Shown: positions 7,375-15,624 of the stretch, piece after piece
Position numbering within the stretch: the stretch's first letter is position 1
Layout: each line of letters begins with the position of its first letter
Source of the DNA: Streptantibioticus cattleyicolor NRRL 8057 = DSM 46488
Lineage (GTDB): Bacteria > Actinomycetota > Actinomycetes > Streptomycetales > Streptomycetaceae
Length of the DNA: 64,000 nucleotides
Direction of reading: 5' to 3'
Assembly (NCBI RefSeq): GCF_000240165.1
Contig: NC_017586.1
Location: 5,345,228 to 5,409,227, forward strand
Notes under the pieces: generated by a model
The model's input: only the letters and a program-made list of their open reading frames with translations
Told to the model about the DNA's origin: nothing
The model's database searches: none
Program-made: the position numbers and the translations under genes

Positions 7375-8736
7375 ATGCCCAAGGACGCGGTGGTGATCGG
7401 CGGCGGACTGGCCGGAATGCTCACCGCCCGGGCACTGCTCGGCCACGCCGACCGGATCACGGTGCTGGAACGCGACCGCTACCCGGCCGGCCCGGTCTTC
7501 CGCAAGGGCGTACCCCAAGCCCGCCACCTGCACATCTTCCTCAGCGGCGGCCACGACGCGCTGGAGACGCTGCTCCCCGGCACCGGCGCCGCGCTGCGCG
7601 AGGCCGGCGCCCACCGCCTCGACATCCCGCGCGACCTGCTCACCCGGATGCCCAGCGGTTGGCAGCGCCGGATCGACGACCCCAGCACCTTCATGCTCTC
7701 CTGCACCCGGCCGCTGCTCGACGCGGTGGTGCGCGACCGCGTCCTCGCCGAGGCCGGCGACCGCATCCAGATGCTCCAGGACACCACCGTCACCGGACTC
7801 CTCGGCACCGCCCACCGCGTCACCGGCGTCACGGTACGCACCAAGGACGCCGACGCCACCGAACGCGAACTGCCCGCCACCCTCGTCGCCGACGCCGCCG
7901 GCCGCACCTCCCGGGCCGCCCAGTGGCTGGCCGCGCTCGGCCTGCCCGAACCCCGCCTGGAAGTGGTCGACTCCGGCCTCGCCTACGCCACCCGCGCGCT
8001 GCGGCTGCCCCAACCGCCCGACGCGGCCCTGTACATCCAGCCGGCGCCCGGCAACCCGCGCGGCGGCGTACTCGTCCCGGTCGAGGACGGCATCTGGCTG
8101 ATGACGCTCTACGGCGTGCGCGGCCACCACCCGCCCACCGACCCCGAAGGCTTCCTCGCCTTCTCCGCCACCCTCGCCCACGGCCGCGTGCACGACCTCG
8201 CCAAGGGGGCGGAGCCGGCCGGCCCGGTGCACGGTTTCCGCGACACCGCCAACCGCCGCCGCCACTACGACGCCCCCGGCGCCGTCCCCGAGGGGTTCAT
8301 CGCCGTCGCCGACGCCGCCTGCACCTTCAACCCCGTCTACGGCCAGGGGATGTCGGTGGCCTGCCAGGGCGCCCTCGCGCTGCGCGCCGTGCTCGACGGC
8401 ACGCCGCTGGACCGCCCCGGCTTCGCCGCCACCGCCCAGCGCGCGGTCAGCGCCACCGCCCGGTCCGCCTGGGCCATCTCCAGCGGCGCCGACCGCCCCT
8501 ACGTCCCCGGCGCCACCGACGCCCTCGGCCTCGCCGACCGGGTACTGGGTCGCTACTTCGCCCGGGTGACCGCCCGCGCCGCGATGGACCCGGTGGTGCG
8601 CGCCGCCTACCACCACGTGCTCTGCCTCACCGCCCCGCCCACCCGCCTGCTCGCCCCGCCGGTCGCGCTGCGCGCCCTGTTCACCCCGGCCCGCCGCGGT
8701 CTGCCGGACCCGCCGTCGGTGGTGGAACGCCGGTAG
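7375..8736 (+). CDS. FAD-dependent oxidoreductase / monooxygenase
   Basis: Flavoprotein of 453 residues. The N-terminal dinucleotide-binding motif VVIGGGLAGMLTARALL is followed by an acidic residue in VLERD that should bind the FAD ribose. A second FAD motif, VADAACTFNPVYGQGMSVA, corresponds to the GD-type motif of aromatic hydroxylase/epoxidase-like enzymes, with the usual Gly replaced by Ala. A strong ribosome site (GGGGGAGG) precedes the ATG. It is divergent from the XRE-cupin regulator, its likely controller. It resembles epoxidase-like tailoring enzymes; the substrate cannot be read from sequence. Confidence 0.82.
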   Translation: MPKDAVVIGGGLAGMLTARALLGHADRITVLERDRYPAGPVFRKGVPQARHLHIFLSGGHDALETLLPGTGAALREAGAHRLDIPRDLLTRMPSGWQRRIDDPSTFMLSCTRPLLDAVVRDRVLAEAGDRIQMLQDTTVTGLLGTAHRVTGVTVRTKDADATERELPATLVADAAGRTSRAAQWLAALGLPEPRLEVVDSGLAYATRALRLPQPPDAALYIQPAPGNPRGGVLVPVEDGIWLMTLYGVRGHHPPTDPEGFLAFSATLAHGRVHDLAKGAEPAGPVHGFRDTANRRRHYDAPGAVPEGFIAVADAACTFNPVYGQGMSVACQGALALRAVLDGTPLDRPGFAATAQRAVSATARSAWAISSGADRPYVPGATDALGLADRVLGRYFARVTARAAMDPVVRAAYHHVLCLTAPPTRLLAPPVALRALFTPARRGLPDPPSVVERR

Positions 8737-8786
8737 GCCCGGTCGCCGGAAGCGCGCCTGCCCCGCGACGGCCAGGGGGCGTCGGC

Positions 8787-9788
8787 CTAGACGCCGGCCG
8801 CCGTCGCGCGCAGGCGGGCGTGGAGGTCCTGGTGGGGGACGCCGGGCGGCAGCCAGGCTTTGCGGATCTTGGCGACCACGGTGTAGTTGGCGTCGCAGAC
8901 GTTGGCCAGGGGGGATTCGACCGCCTGGGTCACCAGTTGGTAGGCGTCCAGCTCGGACAGGCCGTAGTCGCGGGCGAGCCAGCGGACCAGGTCGAGTTGG
9001 GCGATCCGGAAGGCGTCCTCCAGCGGCCGGGCCGAACCGGTGGAGATCAGATGGGTGTCCGACTCCAGCCGCGGCCACGGCGTGCTCACCCCCTTGAGCA
9101 GCTCCACCACGACCACGGTCTCCATGGCGCACTCGACCGCCACCCCGCACGTCTCGCCCTCGCCCTGCCGGGCGTGTCCGTCGCCGAGCGCCAGCATCCC
9201 GCCCTCGACGTTGACGCCCAGGAAGCACGTGGTGCCGACGCGCATCTCGGGCGTGTCGAGGTTGCCCCCGTGCGCGTCCGGCACCAGCGAGGAACGCACC
9301 TCGAACCCGGCCGGGGCCACCCCGACCGTGCCGTGCATGGGGTCCATCGGCAGATCGACGGTGATCTCGCTGTCCCGGGCGGTGAACCGGCAGACGCGGC
9401 GCGCGCGGTCCAGCTCCCACAGCCACACCGCCTCCGGCAACGGCGGTTGCAGCGTCGCCGTGGTGGCCGTCGAGGTCAGCGCCCCGAACAACGGCACGGT
9501 GCTGGAGGCCGCCCAGTCCCGGGCCGGCTCGATCGAGACGAAGTGCACCGCCAGGGTGTCCCCGGGCTCCGCGCCCTCGACGTGGAACGGCCCGGTGAGC
9601 GGGTTGAGGAACGGAAACCGGCACACCTTGGACACCAGGTCGTCCCGGGTGCGCACCCGGCCGCCGAAACAGTCCTCGGTGAACACCTCCAGCACGGTGC
9701 CCGGCGTGATCCGCGCCACCGGCGGCACCCCGCCGAACGTCCATGCGTAGCCGTCCGCCGCCGGCCGCACCGTCACCCTGCGCGTCAT
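8787..9788 (-). CDS. Acetamidase/formamidase
   Basis: Amide hydrolase of the FmdA/AmdA family, 333 residues, which releases ammonia from short amides such as formamide and acetamide. Typical features are GTVLEVFTEDCFGGRV near the N-terminus, FPFLNPLTGPFHVEGAEPGD, the HGGNLDTPEM metal-site region and LGDGHARQGEGE. Its ATG overlaps the TGA of the upstream permease gene (ATGA), so the two are translationally coupled. This points to uptake and hydrolysis of an amide or amine nitrogen source. Confidence 0.9.
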   Translation of the reverse strand: MTRRVTVRPAADGYAWTFGGVPPVARITPGTVLEVFTEDCFGGRVRTRDDLVSKVCRFPFLNPLTGPFHVEGAEPGDTLAVHFVSIEPARDWAASSTVPLFGALTSTATTATLQPPLPEAVWLWELDRARRVCRFTARDSEITVDLPMDPMHGTVGVAPAGFEVRSSLVPDAHGGNLDTPEMRVGTTCFLGVNVEGGMLALGDGHARQGEGETCGVAVECAMETVVVVELLKGVSTPWPRLESDTHLISTGSARPLEDAFRIAQLDLVRWLARDYGLSELDAYQLVTQAVESPLANVCDANYTVVAKIRKAWLPPGVPHQDLHARLRATAAGV

Positions 9789-11257
9789 GCCCGTTCCCCT
9801 TCCGCCGCGTCCTCGTCCAGATGGATCCGCCCCGCCGCGGCCAGCCGGTCCGGATGCCGCCGCCCCACCACCGCCAGCACGACCACCCCCAGCAGCAGCC
9901 AACCGCCCACCACCGCACCGGCGTACGAGGCCGGCGGCGCCGTCCGGACGACGAACGGGAAGACCGGCAGCCCGGCCGCCGTCAGCAGCGCCGGGGTGAA
10001 CACCGCGATCGCCAGCAGCGGGCACACCAGATGCGGTACCGGACGCAGCCGCGGCGTCCCGCGCCGCATGAAGTACCCCGCGCAGGCGACCCCGGTGACC
10101 AGGTAGACCCCGATCACCACGATCACGATGACCGTCGCCACCAGCACGAACGCGGTGGCCGGCGAGTAGCGCAGCCCCAGCGCCGAGGTCACCCCCACCG
10201 ACACCGCGAACTGCGCCGCCACCGCCGCCACCGGCGACCGGAACCTCGGGTGGACCACGGCCAGCAGCGGCGGGAAGACCCCGATACGGCCGAAGGCGAA
10301 CGCCGTGCGGGTGGAGACGTTGGCGCCCGCGTTGGCGTTGGCCAGCGTGGAGTTGACCACGGCCAGGAAGACCAGCAGCCACCACACCCCGGACAGCGAA
10401 CGGGCCACCCCCTCCCAGGAGGCGGCGCCGGAGGTGCCGAAGGCGGCCATCCGGCCCGGCCCGTAGTACACCGTCATGGCGTAGCTGGTGACCAGGTAGA
10501 CCGCGCCGATGGCCACCGTCGCCCCCAGCACCGCCAGGCGCACCGTGCGCCGGGGCGCGCGCGCCTCCTCGGCGAGCGCCGCCGCCGCCTCGAACCCGGC
10601 GAAGGCGAGCACCGTGTACACCGACCCGGCGACCACCCCGCCCGCGCCGCGGTGGCCGGGCGGGGTGTGCGCGGTGGTGAAGACGCTCACCGTGTTGTGC
10701 GCCCCCGCCTTGACGATCAGCAGCCCGGCGAGCGCCACGAAGACCGCGAGCTCGAAGGCGCCGAGCACGGTGCCCAGCCACGCCGAGGCCCGTACCCCGC
10801 GCACCCCGGCCAGCGCGATCACCACCGCCCCGGCCAGCGCCCACGGCCACCACAGCCCAGCCGGATATCCCGGCCACCGCTCGTGCAGCGTGTCGGCGGT
10901 GGTGAAGCCGAGCTGGAGCAGGAGGAGGACGGGCACCAGGGCCTGCGCGAAGACGTACCCCCACGCCACCAGGAAGCCGGCCGCCGGGTGGATGCCGCGC
11001 GCCGCGTAGGTGGCCAGCGAGCCGGCCGCGGGCAGCTGACGCGCCAGTTCCCCCACGCACACCGCCGCGAACAGGCAGCCGACCAGCGCCGCCGCCACCG
11101 ACAGCGGCAACGCGCCGCCCGCGAAGGCGGCACCCGAGGGGATCGACGCGGCGATCGCGGCGGCCGGGGCCATCGCGGTGACGCTCTGGAAGAGGACCTC
11201 CCGCAGCCCGACCGCGTCGCGTCGCAGCCCCTGCGCCGCCCGCGCTCGTCCGCCCAC
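9785..11257 (-). CDS. APC-superfamily amino acid/amide permease
   Basis: Integral membrane transporter of 490 residues with about 12-14 hydrophobic helices. The N-terminal block LREVLFQSVTAMAPAAAIAA and the FAGFEAAAALAEEARAPRRT motif are typical of APC family members. GTG 11257 has AAGGGG with a 5-nt spacer. Overlap with the acetamidase/formamidase start makes an amide or related nitrogen compound the likely substrate, but this rests on context only. Confidence 0.85.
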   Translation of the reverse strand: MGGRARAAQGLRRDAVGLREVLFQSVTAMAPAAAIAASIPSGAAFAGGALPLSVAAALVGCLFAAVCVGELARQLPAAGSLATYAARGIHPAAGFLVAWGYVFAQALVPVLLLLQLGFTTADTLHERWPGYPAGLWWPWALAGAVVIALAGVRGVRASAWLGTVLGAFELAVFVALAGLLIVKAGAHNTVSVFTTAHTPPGHRGAGGVVAGSVYTVLAFAGFEAAAALAEEARAPRRTVRLAVLGATVAIGAVYLVTSYAMTVYYGPGRMAAFGTSGAASWEGVARSLSGVWWLLVFLAVVNSTLANANAGANVSTRTAFAFGRIGVFPPLLAVVHPRFRSPVAAVAAQFAVSVGVTSALGLRYSPATAFVLVATVIVIVVIGVYLVTGVACAGYFMRRGTPRLRPVPHLVCPLLAIAVFTPALLTAAGLPVFPFVVRTAPPASYAGAVVGGWLLLGVVVLAVVGRRHPDRLAAAGRIHLDEDAAEGERA

Positions 11258-11346
11258 CGTGACCCCTTGCCAGCCGAACCGGCGAGAACCGTACGGCGGT
11301 TCAGGCTAGGCGGCGTCCGGCCTTCCGGGGAAGGGGGCCGCGGGGG

Positions 11347-12153
11347 TCAGGCGGCGGCCACCGCGCGCTGGTACAGGGCGCCGATGTCCCCGTCGAAGTA
11401 GGCGCTGTACGAGACGTCGTCGGTGCTGCCGCCCTCCTCGTAGCCCCCGATGACACCGATCACGGTGTCGCCGCCGGTGACCCACGGGCTGCCGCTGGTG
11501 CCGCCGCTGTAGGCGGTGCAGGCGATCCGCAGCTGGCCGGCGGTGAACGGCGAGATCCGGTTGACGCAGGTGATCGGGGCGTCGCCGTCGGCCGGGTAGC
11601 CGGTCAGCCGCACGGTACGGGTGGTGTCGGCGTCCAGGCCCAGCCGGTAGCCGCCCAGGACGTCCTGCACCCGGCGGCCGTCGAGCGGCTGGACGGTGAC
11701 GAAGGCGACGTCGAGGTCCTGGTCCTGGCCGGCCACCCAGCGCGGGTCCAAGGTGGCCTTGCCGAGCTTCCACACCCCGTAGGGGGCCTGCCCGTCGTGG
11801 TAGCCGGGCACGAAGAACAGGTCGTCGGTGCTGCCGCTGACGCAGTGCGCGGCGGTGACGATCAGGTCGCGGGTGGCGCTGCCCACCACGGCGGCGGTGC
11901 AGTAGTGGTCGCCGTCGGAGGAGACCGGCCCGTGGAAGATGGCGCCCACCCGGGCCACCGAACGGGTGGTGTGCAGCGGGTGCGAGGTGCCCAGCGCGGA
12001 GGCGGAGCCGCTGAGCGCGGCGGCGCTGGCGGTCGAGCCGATCGACACGATCACCAGCCAGGAGAGCAGCAGCGCGATGTCGCGCCAGGCCCGGCGGGAG
12101 CGCAGGGCGCGGCCGATCCGGCTGTGCCGGTTCCGCGGGTGCTGCCTCGACAT
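11347..12153 (-). CDS. Trypsin-like (S1) serine protease, membrane-anchored or secreted
   Basis: A 268-residue chymotrypsin-fold protein. The triad is visible: VTAAHC (His), DLDVAFV (Asp) and GGTSGSPW (Ser). A basic N-terminus followed by the hydrophobic segment IALLLSWLVIVSIGSTASAA is a signal peptide or anchor. The region resembles glutamyl-endopeptidase-like proteases without a long pro-domain. ATG 12153 is chosen because AGGAAGGG lies 9 nt upstream. It is likely exported and cleaves proteins outside the membrane; specificity is unknown. No partner gene is adjacent. Confidence 0.85.
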   Translation of the reverse strand: MSRQHPRNRHSRIGRALRSRRAWRDIALLLSWLVIVSIGSTASAAALSGSASALGTSHPLHTTRSVARVGAIFHGPVSSDGDHYCTAAVVGSATRDLIVTAAHCVSGSTDDLFFVPGYHDGQAPYGVWKLGKATLDPRWVAGQDQDLDVAFVTVQPLDGRRVQDVLGGYRLGLDADTTRTVRLTGYPADGDAPITCVNRISPFTAGQLRIACTAYSGGTSGSPWVTGGDTVIGVIGGYEEGGSTDDVSYSAYFDGDIGALYQRAVAAA

Positions 12154-12616
12154 ACGCGGTGACCCTTCCTGCCGGTGGCGGGGCTGGTGGCCGGTGAGGG
12201 CAGGGCGGCGGCCCTCGGCGAAGACCATGGCGGACGACTATGAGAAACGGCTGTGAAGGCTCTCAGAGACGGGTGATTCCGCACCGGTGACTTCCGCGGC
12301 CGGGCCCTGTGAGCGGTGATTGTGGAGGGCGTGCTCCATTCGGCGCAACCCGCGGCGCCTCATGCACAGGGAGCGCACAGCAGACGCATGGGAAGCGCCA
12401 CGGAAAGTCCGCTTCCGTACCTTTCCCGGTCCGGCGCGCGTCCGCCCCCGCACCGGCCGGACCGGCTGCCGCGCGGGACGTCGTGGCCCATCGGCCCCTG
12501 TGACGGATGATCGGCCAGTGACGCCCCGCCCGCATCCGCAGCGGCCGGCTCCCCGCGCGGGAACCAACCGCGCACAGCGGGCGTTGGTCACGGTAGGCGG
12601 AGGAAAGGGGCAGGCG
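12154..12616. other. 463-bp divergent intergenic region
   Basis: This GC-rich stretch separates the S1 protease from a small membrane protein gene on the other strand. I see no convincing gene, tRNA or hairpin. It should hold both promoters, but no clear -35/-10 pair stands out. Confidence 0.5.
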
Positions 12617-12799
12617 ATGGCCAACCGAGGTGCGTACGCCGTGGGCGGTGTCGCGGTGGCGCTGGTGCTGATATGGCTGCTGCCGCTGTGGGCGGCCCTG
12701 CTGATCATCGTCGGGGTGCCGGCCGGCGGCTATCTGCTGCTCGACCCCGCGCAGCGGCGGAGGCTGCGCAGGGTGGGCCGCAAGGAGCTGCGCCGCTGA
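12617..12799 (+). CDS. Small two-helix membrane protein, function unknown
   Basis: A 60-residue protein with two hydrophobic stretches (roughly residues 7-24 and 26-42), then a strongly basic tail RRRLRRVGRKELRR that should face the cytoplasm. The ribosome site is the GGAGGAAAGGGG run just upstream. I do not recognise a named family. The size and composition resemble many small streptomycete membrane proteins. A hairpin follows the stop. Confidence 0.65.
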   Translation: MANRGAYAVGGVAVALVLIWLLPLWAALLIIVGVPAGGYLLLDPAQRRRLRRVGRKELRR

Positions 12800-12813
12800 C
12801 CCGGCGGTGACGA

Positions 12814-12836
12814 GCACCACGGCGGCGCTGTGGTGC
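12814..12836 (+). terminator. Hairpin after small membrane protein gene
   Basis: Perfect 7-bp stem GCACCAC/GTGGTGC with a 9-nt loop, 14 bp after the stop codon. There is no T run, so the call is tentative. Confidence 0.35.
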
Positions 12837-12970
12837 CGCCGTTGTGCCGTCGTGGTCCGCCTCGTGGTCGAAGGGTTCACCTGGCGCGGGAGTTCTGCCA
12901 CCCTGGCGGGGTTGATCACGTGCGCCGGAGGGACCGCGTCCGGCGCCGCGCCCGCGTTGGGGGAGAGTCC

Positions 12971-13789
12971 GTGAAACGTCGCGCCGCCGTCCTCTCGGCC
13001 CTCGCCGCGGTGCTGGCCGCCACGACGGCGGGCACCACGCTCACCGCCACGGCGCACGGCGGCCGTCCCGCCCCCGCGCGCCACGGCACGCTGCTCGACG
13101 CCGTACCGCGCAGCGGCGTGCTGCGGGTGTGCACCACCGGTGACTACCTGCCGTACAGCCACCGCGACCCGAAGACCGGCGACTACCGCGGCATCGACAT
13201 CGACATGGCCCGCGACCTCGCCCAAAGCCTCGACGCCAAGGCCGAGTTCACCCCGACCACCTGGTCCGGGATCCTCGGCGACCTCACCGCCGGCCACTGC
13301 GACATCGCGATGGGCGGCGTCTCCGTCACCCTGCCCCGGGCCCGCGCCGCGGCGTTCAGCGAGCCGTACCGCACGGACGGCAAGACCCCGATCACGCGCT
13401 GCGCGGACCAGGACGACTACACCACGCTGGAGCGCATCGACCGCCCCGGCGTCCGGGTCGTGGTCAACCCCGGCGGCACCAACGAGGCGTTCGCCCGGGC
13501 GCACCTGCACCGCGCCACCATCGTCGTCCACCCCGACAACACCACCATCTTCGACGAGATCGTGGCCGGCCGCGCCGACGTGATGATCACCGACGCCAGT
13601 GAGACGCTCTACCAGGCCAAACTGCACCCGCAGTTGTGCGCCGTCCACCCCGACCACCCGTTCACCTTCGCCGAGAAGGCCTACCTGCTGCCGCGCGGCG
13701 ACCGGGAGTTCGAGGACTACGTCGACCAGTGGGTGCACCTGCGCACCCACGACGGCACCTACCAGCGGTTCGCCGCGCCCTGGCAGTAG
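12971..13789 (+). CDS. Exported cyclohexadienyl dehydratase-like protein (SBP_bac_3 fold)
   Basis: A 272-residue protein with a signal peptide (KRRAAVLSALAAVLAATTAG then a cleavable TAHG region) and a periplasmic-binding-protein type 3 domain. It closely follows the pattern of Pseudomonas PheC rather than an amino-acid-binding protein: VLRVCTTGDYLPYSHRD, GIDIDMARDLA, DGKTPITRC, VNPGGTNEAFAR, and ELCAVHP-like plus FAEKAYLLPRGD segments are in the same order. PheC converts prephenate or arogenate to phenylpyruvate or phenylalanine outside the cytoplasm. No transporter genes are adjacent, which also favours an enzyme. GTG 12971 has GGGAGAG upstream. Confidence 0.78.
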   Translation: MKRRAAVLSALAAVLAATTAGTTLTATAHGGRPAPARHGTLLDAVPRSGVLRVCTTGDYLPYSHRDPKTGDYRGIDIDMARDLAQSLDAKAEFTPTTWSGILGDLTAGHCDIAMGGVSVTLPRARAAAFSEPYRTDGKTPITRCADQDDYTTLERIDRPGVRVVVNPGGTNEAFARAHLHRATIVVHPDNTTIFDEIVAGRADVMITDASETLYQAKLHPQLCAVHPDHPFTFAEKAYLLPRGDREFEDYVDQWVHLRTHDGTYQRFAAPWQ

Positions 13790-13804
13790 GCCGGGAAGGA
13801 CCCG

Positions 13805-14725
13805 TCAGGCCAGCGTCAGCCAGGCGAGGCTGCCCAGCCCGGCCAGGGTGCAGTAGACGGCGAACGGCGTCAGGGTGCGGGTCTCGAAGTACTTGGTCAG
13901 GAAGCGTACGGCCACGTACCCGGCGAGGAACGCGGCGACGCTGCCGGCCAGCACCTGGCCGCGGATGCCGTTCCCGGCGGGGCCCAGCAGCGCCGGCACC
14001 TTCAGCAGCGCGGCGGCCCCGATCACCGGGGTGGCCAGTAGGAACGCGAAGCGCGCGGAGTCCTCGTGGTTCATCCCGCGGAAGATGCCGGCGCTGATGG
14101 TGGAGCCGGAACGGCTGATGCCCGGGCACAGCGCCAGGATCTGCGCGGCGCCGATCCAGGCGGCCTGGCCGAGGGTGAGCTTGGTGATCCGCCGGTCCGA
14201 GAGCACCTCGGGGTCGAGGTGTTCCTCGCCCGGTGCCACCGACGCCCCGGCCCGCCGCCGCCCGGTGCCGCCGCGCCGCAGCCGTTCGGTGACGTAGAGC
14301 ACGACGCCGTTGAGCGCCAGGAAGCAGGCGGTCGGCACCGGTTTGCCCAGCGTGCTGCGGAAGACCTTGTCGAGCGCGAGGCCGGCCACGCCGACCGGGA
14401 TGGTGCCGGCGATCAGCAGCCAGGCGAGGCGTTCCTCGACGGTCCGGATGCGCCGCCGGCGTATAGAGCTGAACAGGCCGCCGATCACCCGCGCCCAGTC
14501 CCGCCGGAAGTACACCACCAGCGCCAGCGCGGTGGCCAGGTGCAGCCCGATGAGCACGCTCAGATACGGCGAGCCCTCGGCGGAGACGTCCAGGTCCTGC
14601 TTCCAGTGGCCGCCGAGCAGCGCGGGCAGCAGGATGCTGTGGCCCAGGCTGGAGACGGGGAAGAGCTCGGTGACCCCTTGCAGCAGTCCGACGCCGACGG
14701 CTTCGGGGTAGGTGAGGACGGACAT
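13805..14725 (-). CDS. uppP: Undecaprenyl-diphosphatase (UppP/BacA)
   Basis: Integral membrane phosphatase of 306 residues that converts undecaprenyl diphosphate to the monophosphate, recycling the cell-wall lipid carrier and giving bacitracin resistance. The two family motifs are present: LLQGVTELFPVSSLGH near the N-terminus and LALCPGISRSGSTISAG in the second half, with about eight helices. The sequence just upstream of the start carries TACTACA (14785-14791), one half of the dyad in front of the nearby BlaI-type gene, so it may belong to the same regulon. Confidence 0.93.
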   Translation of the reverse strand: MSVLTYPEAVGVGLLQGVTELFPVSSLGHSILLPALLGGHWKQDLDVSAEGSPYLSVLIGLHLATALALVVYFRRDWARVIGGLFSSIRRRRIRTVEERLAWLLIAGTIPVGVAGLALDKVFRSTLGKPVPTACFLALNGVVLYVTERLRRGGTGRRRAGASVAPGEEHLDPEVLSDRRITKLTLGQAAWIGAAQILALCPGISRSGSTISAGIFRGMNHEDSARFAFLLATPVIGAAALLKVPALLGPAGNGIRGQVLAGSVAAFLAGYVAVRFLTKYFETRTLTPFAVYCTLAGLGSLAWLTLA

Positions 14726-14847
14726 CGACGGCCTTCGCTCGCGGATGACGGAACCCGCGGAACGTCCGCCGGGCAAGCAGAAAGTACTACAGGCGGAAAA
14801 CGCCACCCAGTGGAGGAAAAGGAGTTCACCTGCTGGTTTGTCCCCGT

Positions 14848-15261
14848 TCACCCGGGGAGTCGGGCGGTGGCGCCGGGTCCCTCCTGGCCGGCGAGGAGGC
14901 GGTGGAGCAACTCCTCGTCCTGCGGGGTGAGTTCGGAGACGAAGCGGGAGAGCACGGCGGCCCGGTCGGGGCCCTGCTCCAGCAGCGAACGCATCTGGTC
15001 GGCGGTGTGCGTGGCCGCGTCGGCGACCGGGGCGTAGGCGTAGCCGCGGCCCGCGCGGTGCCGGGTGAGCACGCCCTTGTCGTACAGCCGGGACAGGATG
15101 GTCAGCACGGTGGTGTAGGCGAGTTCGCCGGGCAGCTCCTCGTTGACCTGCGCCGCGGTGCGCGGTCCGTCGGCGGCCCACAAGGCGGCCAGCACGGACG
15201 CCTCCAGCTCGCCGTTGGCCCTGCGGCGGCGTCGTGCCCCGCGCTCGCTGCCGCGCCTCAC
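14848..15261 (-). CDS. BlaI/MecI/CopY-family transcriptional repressor
   Basis: A 137-residue winged-helix repressor. Visible motifs are GELEASVLAALWAADGPRTA, VNEELPGELAYTTVLTILSR (recognition helix) and LYDKGVLTRHRAGRGYAYAP, followed by a helical dimerisation tail. GTG 15261 has GGAGG upstream. Classical BlaI genes sit beside an M56 sensor protease; none is present, and the neighbour is uppP instead. The dyad CTACA-N3-TGTAG at 15459-15471 is the likely operator. A role in cell-envelope stress is inferred from context. Confidence 0.88.
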   Translation of the reverse strand: MRRGSERGARRRRRANGELEASVLAALWAADGPRTAAQVNEELPGELAYTTVLTILSRLYDKGVLTRHRAGRGYAYAPVADAATHTADQMRSLLEQGPDRAAVLSRFVSELTPQDEELLHRLLAGQEGPGATARLPG

Positions 15262-15458
15262 CCGACCGCCCTCCTCGTCGTCCGTGCCCTGGTGCCGGGG
15301 TCGGCCGGGGTTCGCCCGTCGTGGCGCCCGGCACGGCACCTCGCGGGCAAACCCTGGCCGACGCGGCACTAACCATTTCCGGTCCCGCGATACAACCCAG
15401 CAATCTACTCCTTCTCGTAAAGCCTCGGTGTCACGGCGGAGTGGGCCGGAATCAACTA

Positions 15459-15471
15459 CTACACGTTGTAG
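15459..15471. promoter_or_regulatory. Probable BlaI-type operator
   Basis: The dyad CTACA-CGT-TGTAG sits in the 363-bp region between the BlaI-type gene (minus strand) and the glycosyltransferase gene (plus strand). BlaI/MecI proteins bind TACA/TGTA dyads. A matching half-site TACTACA lies at 14785-14791, 60 bp upstream of uppP. The rest of the region shows no gene. Confidence 0.55.
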
Positions 15472-15624
15472 AGTCTCGCGTGTCCGCACCGGACCGGCCC
15501 CGCATCCGGCCGGTCGCGTCGGTCGGTGGCGCCGTCGTGCGCCCGTGCGGTGCCGCCCGGCACGCATGTCTCCGGCCGGCCGCGCACGCGGCGTCGTCCC
15601 CAGACCACGGAGGCAAGGTCGGTC

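Noticed and set aside
7291-9918. 875-residue minus-strand open frame
   Set aside because: It lies antisense to the FAD monooxygenase and out of frame with the acetamidase; its composition is repetitive and matches no family.
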